A stretch of 64,000 bases of DNA from Sphingobium sp. WTD-1 (lineage in GTDB: Bacteria > Pseudomonadota > Alphaproteobacteria > Sphingomonadales > Sphingomonadaceae), in contig NZ_CP119127.1 in assembly GCF_030128825.1 (NCBI RefSeq), positions 4,019,501 to 4,083,500 on the forward strand, in the 5' to 3' direction. The notes beneath the pieces were generated by a model. It had not been told where the DNA came from and searched no databases. It worked only from the letters and a program-made list of their open reading frames with translations. The position numbers were made by a program, and so were the translations under genes. Below are positions 16,941 through 25,572 of this stretch, piece after piece; position 1 is the stretch's first letter, and every line of letters starts with the position of its first letter.

Positions 16941-17468
16941 ATGGATCGGGACGCCGCGATCGACGCCCTGCTCGCCAAGGACGCCCTGCGCGACCTCGCC
17001 ATGCGTTACTGCCGGGCAATCGACCGGCGCGACCGCGAGCTGCTGCGATCGGTCTATCATGAGGATGCCATCGACGATCATGGCACGCTGTTCTGCGACA
17101 GCGCCGCCGCCTTCATCGCGCAGCAGGACCAGATCATGGCGCCGTTCGCGCTGACCGCCCATTATATCTGCAACATGCACTGGCGGCTGGACGGCGACCG
17201 CGCCGATGGCGAACTCTATTTCCTCGCCTATCACCGGATTGAACAGCCGATCGTCCGTCACATTCTCGTCACCGGCCGCTATCTCGACAATTATGATCGG
17301 CGCGCCGGCATCTGGAAGATCGCCCGCCGCCGCCTTGTCTGGGACAGCTTCGTCACCCTGGACGCGGCCCCCGCTGACATGGCGCAACTGGCCAAACTGG
17401 GCATCATTGGCGGCACCCATACCGATCTGTCCTATCAGGCGCTGCCGCTGATGGCGCAGCGTCACTGA
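16941..17468 (+). CDS. NTF2/SnoaL-like protein
   Basis: A 175-residue paralogue of the protein at 14878. The shared segment YCRAIDRRDRELLR followed by YHEDAIDDHGTL lies near residues 24-52, and the C-terminus has WKIARRRLVWD. It starts 5 nt after the flavoprotein stop, so coupling is likely. Duplication of this NTF2-like gene around one flavoprotein suggests two sequential eliminations or isomerisations, or a heteromeric enzyme. The function is inferred from the family only. Confidence 0.8.
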   Translation: MDRDAAIDALLAKDALRDLAMRYCRAIDRRDRELLRSVYHEDAIDDHGTLFCDSAAAFIAQQDQIMAPFALTAHYICNMHWRLDGDRADGELYFLAYHRIEQPIVRHILVTGRYLDNYDRRAGIWKIARRRLVWDSFVTLDAAPADMAQLAKLGIIGGTHTDLSYQALPLMAQRH

Positions 17469-17487
17469 ACAAAGGGAGTAAAAGCGC

Positions 17488-18279
17488 ATGAGCATCCAGG
17501 GCAAGATTGCTGTCGTCATGGGCGCCTCCGCCCCCGGCGGCACCGGCTGGGCCATAGCCGAGGCGCTGGCGGCGGCCGGTGCGAAGGTCGTCGTCGCGGC
17601 CCGCAACCTGACATCGCTGGAAACCCTGGCGGCCAAGATCGGCGGCCACGCCATCGCCTGCGACATAGGCGACCGGCTGCAGGTGGAGGCATTGGCGAAA
17701 GAGGTCGAAAGCCGCTTCGGCACAATCGATATCGCGGTCAATTCGGCCGGCCTGCCGATGATCGGCATGATCGCCGACGCCACGCCCGAGGCGCTGCAAC
17801 AGGCGCTCGACGTCAATTATCTGGGCGCGGTCCATTTCGTCCGCACCATGGCGGCGATCATGAACGATAACGGGTCGATCGTCATGATCACCTCTTACAG
17901 CGCCGCCCAGCCGATTGAGCCGCATTTCGCCTATGCCTGCGCCAAGGCGGCGACCGACTGTTTCGTCAAATATGCGGCGATCGAATATGGCCGCCGCGGC
18001 ATCCGCGTGAACTCGATCCAGCCCGGCCCGATCAAGACCGACCTCGCCGCCCATCTGTTCGCGATTCCCGGCGTCGAGGATATTTTCGCGCGCGAAATTC
18101 CGCTCGGCCGGGTCGGCAATCCGCAAGATTATGCCGACGCCGTGCTGTGGCTGTCCGGCCCCTGCTTCGTCACCGGCCTCAACCTGCCGGTCAATGGCGG
18201 CAACCAGCTCACCCGGATGCCGCGCACGGACGAACTTTCCATGGGTTTCGACAGCTACGACGCCAATCGCGCCGCCTGA
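17488..18279 (+). CDS. SDR-family oxidoreductase
   Basis: A 263-residue SDR with a GASAPGGTGWAIAE nucleotide-binding region, NSAG in place of NNAG, ITSYSAA Ser region, and an intact YACAK active site. The C-terminus is FVTGLNLPVNGG. It resembles the SDR at 10230 in having the extended glycine motif. It is the last gene of the NTF2-flavoprotein operon, 19 nt after the second NTF2 gene, with AGGGAG upstream. It converges on TesB. Likely an alcohol/ketone dehydrogenase of the pathway. Confidence 0.88.
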   Translation: MSIQGKIAVVMGASAPGGTGWAIAEALAAAGAKVVVAARNLTSLETLAAKIGGHAIACDIGDRLQVEALAKEVESRFGTIDIAVNSAGLPMIGMIADATPEALQQALDVNYLGAVHFVRTMAAIMNDNGSIVMITSYSAAQPIEPHFAYACAKAATDCFVKYAAIEYGRRGIRVNSIQPGPIKTDLAAHLFAIPGVEDIFAREIPLGRVGNPQDYADAVLWLSGPCFVTGLNLPVNGGNQLTRMPRTDELSMGFDSYDANRAA

Positions 18280-18300
18280 CCGACGCCGGGTGGGCGGAGC

Positions 18301-19197
18301 TTACTCCGCCCCCTCCTCCACTGGATATTGCAGCGCCTCCTGCGCGATCGACGCCACCAGTTCGCCAGCCCGGTTGTAGATCAGCCCGCGCGCCAGATTA
18401 ACGCCATTTTCCGCATTGGGACCGTCGGTCTCGAACAGCAGCCAGTCATCGCACCGCACGTCGCGATGAAACCAGATGCTGTGGTCCAGGCTGGCGACGA
18501 ACAGATGCGGGCCAGGCAGCGCCACCGTGTGCCGGGTCAACGGCGCGCCGGCGAACATGAAATCGGACAGGAATGCCAATATCTGCCGCTGCCCCGCCGG
18601 GTCCGCGACCCGCTCCGCCCCTCGGGCACGCAACCAATAATGCCGCTTGGCCTCGGCCCGCGTCTCCAGAAAGCCGATCGTGTCGGGAATGCGCACATCG
18701 ACCGGATAATGGCCCTTGAGCAGCCCGGCATAATGGCGCCCGTCGCGCGCCTTCAGCGTAGCGAAAGCGCTCTGGTCGATCCCCGTCTCCGGATCGAACG
18801 GGATCGGGGTCGGTCGGAAATGGCTGAACCCGGCCATCGGCGTCCGATAGGAACAGTCCATCACGAACAGCAATTGCTCGCCCTGCCGTGCCTCGACCCG
18901 GCGGGTGGAAAAGCGCGCGCCGTCGCGCACCCGCGCGACCCGATAGTCGATCGGCAGGCTGTCGGTGCCGGCGCGCAGGAAATAGCTGTGCAGCGAATGG
19001 ACGATCCGGCCCGGCACGGTGCGATCCGCCGCGACCAGCGCCTGCGCGACGATCTGGCCGCCGAACAGCGAGCGATAGACATTGGGCTGGTTGCGCGTGC
19101 TGCGAAACAGGTCTGGCGAAATCTCGTCCATTTCCAGCAGCATCGGCACATCGTGGCGCCATTCCCGAGCCTGCATCGTCTCGTCATATCGCCGCAT
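18301..19197 (-). CDS. Acyl-CoA thioesterase II (TesB-like)
   Basis: A 298-residue double-hotdog thioesterase. GGQIVAQAL and HSLHSYFLRAG mark the first hotdog. FLSDFMF, SLDHSIWFH and SIAQEALQYP in the second give the Asp, Ser (Thr in E. coli) and Gln of the TesB catalytic network. It hydrolyses acyl-CoAs and may release CoA or an organic acid from dead-end intermediates. GGGAGG precedes the start at 19197. It is divergent from the acyl-CoA dehydrogenase pair with one operator between them. Confidence 0.88.
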   Translation of the reverse strand: MRRYDETMQAREWRHDVPMLLEMDEISPDLFRSTRNQPNVYRSLFGGQIVAQALVAADRTVPGRIVHSLHSYFLRAGTDSLPIDYRVARVRDGARFSTRRVEARQGEQLLFVMDCSYRTPMAGFSHFRPTPIPFDPETGIDQSAFATLKARDGRHYAGLLKGHYPVDVRIPDTIGFLETRAEAKRHYWLRARGAERVADPAGQRQILAFLSDFMFAGAPLTRHTVALPGPHLFVASLDHSIWFHRDVRCDDWLLFETDGPNAENGVNLARGLIYNRAGELVASIAQEALQYPVEEGAE

Positions 19198-19247
19198 CGC
19201 CGGCCTCCCTCATCGCCTGTTTCACCTCGCTATAGGCAATTAGAACA

Positions 19248-19260
19248 TGATATGCTAGCG
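19248..19260. promoter_or_regulatory. Operator-like element (TGATATGCTAGCG)
   Basis: A cluster element in the 94-nt divergent gap between tesB (start 19197) and the acyl-CoA dehydrogenase pair (start 19292). It is 31 nt from the latter start, so a bound protein would overlap that promoter region. Confidence 0.65.
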
Positions 19261-19291
19261 AACTAGATAGAGACAAGATTCGAGAGGACCG

Positions 19292-20494
19292 ATGCAGCTA
19301 TCCTATAGCGAAGAGGACAGGGCTTTCCGTGCCGAGGTCCGCGCTTTCGTGGAGGCGAACCTGCCCGCCGACCTCGCCCGGCGCGGCCGCCAGGATTATC
19401 ACCCTCGACGCGAGGATCAGGCCCGATGGGCCGCAATTCTCGCCGAAAAGGGCTGGTCCGTCCCGCATTGGCCGGTCGCCTATGGCGGACCGGGCTGGAC
19501 CGGCGTGCAGCGCTTCATCTTCGAGGATGAGATGCGCAGCGCCTATGCGCCGACCATGGACCGCATCGGCCCCGAACTGGTCGCGCCCGTCCTCTACACC
19601 TTCGGTTCGGAAGAACAGCGCCAGACCTGGCTACCGGGCATCCGCACCGGCCAGACTTTCTGGGCACAGGGCTTTTCCGAGCCCGGTTCCGGGTCTGACC
19701 TGTCTTCGCTCCGCACCCGCGCGGTGCGCGATGGCGACCATTATGTCGTCACCGGGCAGAAGACCTGGACGACCGAGGGCCACCATGCCGACATGATCTT
19801 CATGCTGGTGCGCACCGACATGGACTGCAAGCCGCAGGCCGGCATCTCGGCCCTGCTGATCGACCTCAACAGCCCCGGCATCACCCGCCGCCCGATCTGG
19901 ACGATCGACGAGGGGCTGACCGTCAATGAATTCTTCTTCGACGAGGTCCGCGTCCCGGTGGACAATCTGGTGGGCCAGGAAGGTGCGGGCTGGACCTATG
20001 CCAAATTCCTGCTGGGCAACGAACGCACCGCCAGCGCCGAAGTCCCCCATACCAAGCGCGACATCGCCCAATTGCGCGACATCGCCCGGATCGAACAAAA
20101 AAACGGCAAGCCGTTGATCGAGGATGCCGTTTTTCGCGCGAAGCTGGCCCGGATAGAGATCGATACCATGGCGCTGGAAACCGCCGTGCTGCGCGCGCTG
20201 ACGTCGGACGCGCATGATGGCGGCGCGATCGCCTCGCTGGTCAAGGTGCGCGGGTCCGAACTGCGCCAGCGCGTCGCCGACCTCGCTGACGAGGCACTGG
20301 GCGACCGCGGCCTTGCCGTCTGCCTCGCGCCCGATGCCGAACATCGGATGTTCGACGACGGCCTCGCCCCGCCTGTCCCGGACCATGGCATAGGCATCGC
20401 CGCCAAGGCGATGTTTCGCCGCGCCACCACCATCTATGGCGGCGCCAACGAGATCCAGCGCACGCTGATCGCCAAGACCGTGCTGGAGCTTTGA
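19292..20494 (+). CDS. Acyl-CoA dehydrogenase, probable catalytic subunit
   Basis: A 400-residue acyl-CoA dehydrogenase. It has GFSEPGSGSDLSS for substrate and flavin binding, the KTWTTEGHHADM segment, and a C-terminal IYGGANEIQR. The YEG base position is Gly, and Glu244 in LLGNERT is the likely base. It is followed 4 nt later by a second, shorter acyl-CoA dehydrogenase. Tandem unequal pairs of this kind form alpha2beta2 heterotetramers in steroid side-chain degradation (FadE/ChsE type), and this pair may do the same. GAGAGGA precedes the start. Confidence 0.9.
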   Translation: MQLSYSEEDRAFRAEVRAFVEANLPADLARRGRQDYHPRREDQARWAAILAEKGWSVPHWPVAYGGPGWTGVQRFIFEDEMRSAYAPTMDRIGPELVAPVLYTFGSEEQRQTWLPGIRTGQTFWAQGFSEPGSGSDLSSLRTRAVRDGDHYVVTGQKTWTTEGHHADMIFMLVRTDMDCKPQAGISALLIDLNSPGITRRPIWTIDEGLTVNEFFFDEVRVPVDNLVGQEGAGWTYAKFLLGNERTASAEVPHTKRDIAQLRDIARIEQKNGKPLIEDAVFRAKLARIEIDTMALETAVLRALTSDAHDGGAIASLVKVRGSELRQRVADLADEALGDRGLAVCLAPDAEHRMFDDGLAPPVPDHGIGIAAKAMFRRATTIYGGANEIQRTLIAKTVLEL

Positions 20495-20498
20495 TCCG

Positions 20499-21599
20499 AT
20501 GGACTTCGCCTACACATCCGAACAGGAAGCGCTGCGCGACAGCGTGCGCCGCTTCGCCGAGCGCGAATATGGCTGGGAAGAGCGCTTCCGCCTGATCCGA
20601 TCCCCGGCCGGCGTCGCGCCCGCTCACTGGGCGACCTTCGCCGAACTGGGCTGGCTGGGCGCGGGTCTGTCCGAAGCGGCCGGCGGCTTTGGCGGCAGCG
20701 CAACAGAGAATGCCCTGATCGCCGAGGAACTGGGCCGCGCCCTCATCACCGAACCCTTTGTCGCCCATGTCATCGCGACCCAGTTGCTCGCCGCGATCGG
20801 CGACGCCGCGGCATCGGACCTGATCGCCGCGCTGGTCATGGGCGAACAGCGCATCGTGCCGGCGCTACAGGAGGCCGAAGGGCGCGGCGACTGGCGCATC
20901 GTCTCCACCCGTTGCGACGGCACAACCCTCACCGGCAGCAAATCCCTGGTCGAGGGTGTCAATTTCGCTGACAGGCTGATCGTTTCGGCCCTTAGCGACG
21001 ATGGCATCGCCCTCTATCTGGTCGACCCCAAGGGCGCGGGCATCACCCTGTCCCCCTATCGCACGCTCGACAATCGCCGTGTCGCCGACATCCAGTTCGC
21101 CAATGCCCCGGCACAGCTGCTTGCCGACGGCGCGAAAGCACAAGCCGCGATCGACAGCGCTATCGACCATGGCCTCGTCACCCTGTGCGGCGAAGCGCTG
21201 GGGATCATGGAAGCCGCCCTCTGGGCCACGCGCGACTATCTCAAGGTCCGCAAGCAGTTCGGCACCGCGCTCGGCAATTTCCAGGTGCTCCAGCATCGCA
21301 TGGCCGACATGCTGATCGAAACCGAGATGAGCCGATCGCTCCTGCTTCACGCGCTCGGCGCGATGGAGGGCGACGATCCTCTCGTCCGTGCCGTCGCCGT
21401 CTCCGCCGCCAACGTGCAGGCATCGACCGGCGGCCTGTTCGTCACCCGCCAGGCGATCCAGTTGCATGGCGGCATCGGCGTGACCGATGAACTCAATATC
21501 AGCCATCTCTATCGCCGGCTCTATGTGATCGCCCGCCAGTTCGGTGATGAGGAACTGCACATCGCCCGCTTCGCCGACGCGACCGATCGCGCCGCATGA
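20499..21599 (+). CDS. Acyl-CoA dehydrogenase, probable partner subunit
   Basis: A 366-residue acyl-CoA dehydrogenase-fold protein shorter than its neighbour. It has the FAD-contacting RKQFGTALGNFQVLQHRMADM segment and QLHGGIGVTDE near the C-terminus. The usual EPGSGSD motif is missing from the middle domain and no NER-type base is seen, so it is probably the non-catalytic or FAD-contributing partner of a heterotetramer. Its stop overlaps the kinase start by ATGA. Substrate unknown. Confidence 0.87.
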   Translation: MDFAYTSEQEALRDSVRRFAEREYGWEERFRLIRSPAGVAPAHWATFAELGWLGAGLSEAAGGFGGSATENALIAEELGRALITEPFVAHVIATQLLAAIGDAAASDLIAALVMGEQRIVPALQEAEGRGDWRIVSTRCDGTTLTGSKSLVEGVNFADRLIVSALSDDGIALYLVDPKGAGITLSPYRTLDNRRVADIQFANAPAQLLADGAKAQAAIDSAIDHGLVTLCGEALGIMEAALWATRDYLKVRKQFGTALGNFQVLQHRMADMLIETEMSRSLLLHALGAMEGDDPLVRAVAVSAANVQASTGGLFVTRQAIQLHGGIGVTDELNISHLYRRLYVIARQFGDEELHIARFADATDRAA

Positions 21600-22747
21600 G
21601 CCGCGCGCGGATCGAACGGATCAAGGCCGCCTTCGCCCGCGACCAGCGGGACGATCCGCCGGCCGTCCATCCCGGCGACATTCCCTGGCGCTACGAGGCG
21701 ATCACGCCCGAATGGATGACGCATATCCTGTGCCGCGGCCATGCCGAGGCGCGGGTCGTCGCCATCACGCTCGATGCCCCGGATTCCGGTACATCCAACC
21801 GCCGCCGCATCTTCATCACCTATAATGAGGCCGGCCGGGCGCTCGGACTGCCCCGCTCGGTCTTCTGCAAGGCGACGGTCGATCTGGTGAACCGCATCCT
21901 GCTGTCGACCTCCGCCCTGCTGAGTGAAACCAGCTTCTACAATCTAATCCGCCCGCAACTGGCGATCGAAGCGCCCGAGGCGCTGATCGCCGCCTATGAC
22001 CCGGACTCCTTCGCCTCGATCATCATGCTCAAGGATCTGGGCGAGCGCGTGACCTTCTGCTCCCATCACACCGTCATGACGCTGGAGCGCGCCAAAGACC
22101 AGATGGCGCTGCTGGCCACCCTACACGGCCATTTCTATCGATCGCCGCAGCTTGACGCGGGGCTGGCCCATCTGTTCCGCTACGATCACCGCTTCGCGGC
22201 GCTCGACCGCGATCATGATTTCAGGACGATGTGCGAGACCGGCCTGCGCGCCGCCGCAGATATCGTCCCGCCTCGCCTGATGGCCCGGGAAGCTGCGGTC
22301 TGGCCAGCCACGCTGCGCGCTTCGGCCCGGCATGGCGAATTGCCGCTCACCATCACCCATGGCGATGTTCATCTCAAAAACTGGTACATCACCGCCGACG
22401 ACCGGATGGGGCTGAGCGACTGGCAGGTCACGTCGAAGGGCCATTGGTCGCGCGACGTCGCCTACACCATCGCCACCGCCCTCACTGTCGAGCAGCGCCG
22501 GCTGTGGGAGCGAGACCTTCTCGCTTATTATCTCGATGCGTTCACCGCCGCAGGGGGCGAAAAAATAGCGTTCGACCAGGCCTGGCACAATTATCGCCAA
22601 CAGATGCTGACCACGCTTGCCTGGTGGACGATGACGCTGACCCCGCTGGGCGATGTGCCCGATATGCAGCCGCGCGACATCACGCTGGAATTCATCCGTC
22701 GCATCGCGACCGCCATGGACGATCTCGATACGCTGGACAGCCTCTAA
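21596..22747 (+). CDS. APH/ecdysteroid-kinase-like phosphotransferase
   Basis: A 383-residue protein of the aminoglycoside-phosphotransferase/choline-kinase fold. Brenner's motif THGDVHLKNWY has the catalytic base Asp257, and GLSDWQ supplies the metal-binding Asp. The N-terminal lobe has FCKATVDLVNR with a Lys suited to ATP. It is translationally coupled (ATGA) to the acyl-CoA dehydrogenase pair, so it belongs to catabolism, not antibiotic resistance. It would phosphorylate a hydroxyl group of a pathway compound. It is paralogous to the gene at 34685 (shared NRRR and HGDVHLKNWY motifs). Confidence 0.82.
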   Translation: MSRARIERIKAAFARDQRDDPPAVHPGDIPWRYEAITPEWMTHILCRGHAEARVVAITLDAPDSGTSNRRRIFITYNEAGRALGLPRSVFCKATVDLVNRILLSTSALLSETSFYNLIRPQLAIEAPEALIAAYDPDSFASIIMLKDLGERVTFCSHHTVMTLERAKDQMALLATLHGHFYRSPQLDAGLAHLFRYDHRFAALDRDHDFRTMCETGLRAAADIVPPRLMAREAAVWPATLRASARHGELPLTITHGDVHLKNWYITADDRMGLSDWQVTSKGHWSRDVAYTIATALTVEQRRLWERDLLAYYLDAFTAAGGEKIAFDQAWHNYRQQMLTTLAWWTMTLTPLGDVPDMQPRDITLEFIRRIATAMDDLDTLDSL

Positions 22748-22750
22748 GGT

Positions 22751-24055
22751 TCAGACCGCGCGCACGGCGGAGCCGATGTCCAGCCGCCGCCAGCTATCGA
22801 GAAACACCGTCATCAACTGCAATTGCGCGCGCGGCAGGAAACGGTCGCGCAGTTCCGGATCGAACCGGTCCTTCACCTGGCGAAAATCGGGAATCTCCGC
22901 AGCGATCAGGGCCGGTGCATCAAGCATCCAGGCCATGCCGGTCAGCGCGATCGACCATTTTAGCGCGTGCGCAAAGGCGCTCCGGTCGATCGCCGGGCCA
23001 CCAGCCTCGCTATAGGCTACCAGCAGCAGGTCGATCAGTTCGTCTTCATGCTGCGCCAGAAAGTCCGTCTCGGCCGCACAGCTCATGCCGACAAAGGCCA
23101 TCGCCAGGTTCATCTGCGCCACGCCGCCCCAATCGAGCAGCCCGCAATGCAACGCGCCGTCCGCGCGCCAGAACCAGCCATTATCGACATTCATGTTCCA
23201 ATGGCACAGCGCGATCATGTCGTCCTGCGCATTGAGCCAAGCCTGCATCGCCGCCTGTCGCGCCAGCACCAGTGGCGCGTCGCGACAGAAATCGTCCAGG
23301 AAGGCGGGATCGCGCAGCGCATCCGGCAGCAATCGCGGCGCATCCGCCGCGAACAGCCGCAGGACGGCCAGTTTCTCGTCCAGAGCGGCCCTGTCATAAG
23401 GAATTATCGGCGGCGGTGCCGGATCGAAGGGAAAGGCCTGCGCGACCGCCGCGCCGAACCGGCCGGCGCGATGATGTGCCGCAAGGGCCGCCATTGCCTG
23501 CGTCAGCGCGCGATAATGATCCAGCGGATCGGCCATCCGATAATCCAGGCACTTGTCCTGCACCGGCTCCACCCCGTCCCGGCCATAGGGCACCCGCTCG
23601 GTGATCAGCAGGCCACATTGGGTCGCCGCGCTATAGTCGCCAAAATGGCAGACCGGCACCCGCACCGGGAAATCGGGCACCCTCGATAGCAGCGCAAAGC
23701 GGACCTCCGGCGCCATGACCGGCGAGAAGAGATCGCGCAGCGGATCGCCGAACTCACGAGTGAATTTGGCGAACAGCGCCGTATGCAGCCCCTCTTGCGG
23801 CCGCGCATAGCGCACGTCGAGCCACAGCTTGCGGCCCATGCCACCGCCGAAAAACTCCTTCACCGCGACAATTTCGACTACGTCATTGTCCGCTGCCAGC
23901 ACGCCGGTGGCGCGGAACGCCCGCGTGAGGAACGCTGCCCCCGCAGCATCAAAGGCGTCGACACTGGTGGGAAAGTCGATGCCCAGCGCGTCTCCGCGCA
24001 CCATCGCCGGCCGCGCATCATCGACCACAAGGGCGTTCATCACATCCGCCTGCAT
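22751..24055 (-). CDS. APH-like phosphotransferase with altered catalytic loop
   Basis: A 434-residue APH-fold protein. The catalytic loop reads CHWNMNVDNGWF where active kinases have HGDxxxxN, so the base Asp is Asn. The later metal-binding LLDWGG is intact. The N-terminus has VKEFFGGGMGRKLWLDV. It could be a weak kinase, a ligand-binding pseudokinase or an enzyme with changed chemistry. It lies 3 nt from the convergent kinase at 21596 and is divergent from a Rieske oxygenase with one operator between. The start at 24055 was chosen because GGAGAGGGAAG precedes it; an upstream TTG has no such support. Confidence 0.75.
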   Translation of the reverse strand: MQADVMNALVVDDARPAMVRGDALGIDFPTSVDAFDAAGAAFLTRAFRATGVLAADNDVVEIVAVKEFFGGGMGRKLWLDVRYARPQEGLHTALFAKFTREFGDPLRDLFSPVMAPEVRFALLSRVPDFPVRVPVCHFGDYSAATQCGLLITERVPYGRDGVEPVQDKCLDYRMADPLDHYRALTQAMAALAAHHRAGRFGAAVAQAFPFDPAPPPIIPYDRAALDEKLAVLRLFAADAPRLLPDALRDPAFLDDFCRDAPLVLARQAAMQAWLNAQDDMIALCHWNMNVDNGWFWRADGALHCGLLDWGGVAQMNLAMAFVGMSCAAETDFLAQHEDELIDLLLVAYSEAGGPAIDRSAFAHALKWSIALTGMAWMLDAPALIAAEIPDFRQVKDRFDPELRDRFLPRAQLQLMTVFLDSWRRLDIGSAVRAV

Positions 24056-24070
24056 ATCTTCCCTCTCCAA

Positions 24071-24085
24071 TGATATGCTACTATA
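24071..24085. promoter_or_regulatory. Operator-like element (TGATATGCTACTATA)
   Basis: A cluster element between the divergent pseudokinase-like gene (start 24055) and the second Rieske oxygenase (start 24136). A CTATACTATAC stretch, a possible -10 region for the plus-strand gene, overlaps and follows it. Confidence 0.6.
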
Positions 24086-24135
24086 CTATACTCAAGCGAC
24101 ACGCCGCAAGGCGGGATCAGATATGGAGAGCGAAC

Positions 24136-25551
24136 ATGGCGACTTCCGCGAAAATCCGGGGTTATGGATCGGCCGAGCGCCCTTTGGCAGGCGAACTCTG
24201 GCGGCGTGAGTCGCATCAGCCCGGCGCCCCGGCCCTGACCGCCCATGGCAATTTCGAGCCGGACAATAATAGCGTCGACTATGCCCGCTATTTCTCTCCT
24301 GCCCGCGCCAGGGCCGAACAGGATCATATCTGGTCGAAAAACTGGCTCTTCGCTGGACGGGAAGAAGATATTCCCAATGTCGGCGACCGCATGCCGCTGC
24401 AGGTCGGCCCCCATAGCTGGTTCATCGTCCGCTCCGCGCCCGATGCGTTCAAGGCTTTCCATAATAGCTGCCTGCACCGTGGCACCATGCTCTGCGCCAA
24501 GCATGAATCGGCAGAAACCATCCGCTGCCCCTATCATGCCTGGGAATGGAATGTGGACGGGCGGCTGAAGCGCATCCCCAGCCATTGGGACTTTCCCGAA
24601 CTGACCCGCCTCAATGCGTCCCTGCCCGAAGTGAAGCTGGAGCGCTGGGGCGGCTTCCTCTTCATCAACGCCGACAAGGATGCCGCGCCGTTGCGCGACG
24701 CTCTGGGGCCGATGCCCGAGCATTTCGCCCAGTTCCAGCCCGAGCGCCGCTACACCGCGGCGCGCTTCCGCAAGCTGGTGAAGGCCAATTGGAAAATCTC
24801 GCAGGAGGCCTTCATGGAGGCCTATCATCTCTACGCCACCCACCCCGAAGCCGTGCCGTTCAACGGCGACAGCCAGACCCAATATGATATCTGGCAGGGT
24901 GAACATGGCCATGTCGGCCGCAACGCCAGTTGCTCGGCCACGCCCAGCATGCACGCGCCGTCGGACGCCACCGTGCTCAATGCCGGCCAGATGTTCGCCC
25001 AGGCCATGCGCGACTGGCATTATCCGCAGGCCGACGTGCCACAGATCGATCCCAAGGGTGATGTCCGCGCGCAACTGGGCGAATGGCACCGCGCCGTCGC
25101 CACCCAATTTTACGGCCGGCCGATCGATCTGGCCGACGCCATCATGATGGATAGCTTCCTCTATTTCATGTACCCGCATATGGGGCTGTGGCTGTCGGAA
25201 TCCGTGCCCTTCACCTATCAGTTCCTGCCGCACGAAACCGATCCCGAACAAAGCTGGTTCGACGTCCGCCTGCTGCTGCCCTGTCCCGAAGGACGCCCGA
25301 CCCCGCCCTCGGCGCCGGCGGTCGTGCTGGACGCGGACCAGAGCGTGTTCCAGCACTGCCCCGATTTCGGCTTTCTGGGCTTCGTGTTCGATCAGGACAT
25401 GTCCAACATGCCGCTGATCCAGAAGGGCGCCCACTCGGCCGACCCCGCCAGCCCGCGCACGCGGCTGGGCGCCTATCAGGAAATGATCATCCAGCACTGG
25501 AACAAGGTGATGGACGATCAGATTGCCCAGGGTGAGGCAGCCAAGGGCTGA
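24136..25551 (+). CDS. Rieske non-heme iron oxygenase, alpha subunit
   Basis: A 471-residue ring-hydroxylating-type oxygenase with Rieske ligands Cys112, His114, Cys131 and His134 (CLHRG and CPYHAW). The iron-binding EAYHLYATH gives His231 and His236. There is no beta subunit gene beside it, as for the enzyme at 6121, with which it shares overall architecture but not close sequence. It is a single gene transcribed divergently from the APH-like gene. MATSAKIRG was chosen as start because GGAGAG lies 5 nt upstream. Electrons may come from the Rieske ferredoxin at 5743. Confidence 0.9.
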   Translation: MATSAKIRGYGSAERPLAGELWRRESHQPGAPALTAHGNFEPDNNSVDYARYFSPARARAEQDHIWSKNWLFAGREEDIPNVGDRMPLQVGPHSWFIVRSAPDAFKAFHNSCLHRGTMLCAKHESAETIRCPYHAWEWNVDGRLKRIPSHWDFPELTRLNASLPEVKLERWGGFLFINADKDAAPLRDALGPMPEHFAQFQPERRYTAARFRKLVKANWKISQEAFMEAYHLYATHPEAVPFNGDSQTQYDIWQGEHGHVGRNASCSATPSMHAPSDATVLNAGQMFAQAMRDWHYPQADVPQIDPKGDVRAQLGEWHRAVATQFYGRPIDLADAIMMDSFLYFMYPHMGLWLSESVPFTYQFLPHETDPEQSWFDVRLLLPCPEGRPTPPSAPAVVLDADQSVFQHCPDFGFLGFVFDQDMSNMPLIQKGAHSADPASPRTRLGAYQEMIIQHWNKVMDDQIAQGEAAKG

Positions 25552-25572
25552 TCCTGGCGGCGGCCGGGCCGC

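Noticed and set aside
24056..24070. TTG start extending the 22751 kinase-like gene upstream
   Set aside because: A good ribosome-binding site lies between this TTG and the ATG at 24055, and the extension would enter the operator.
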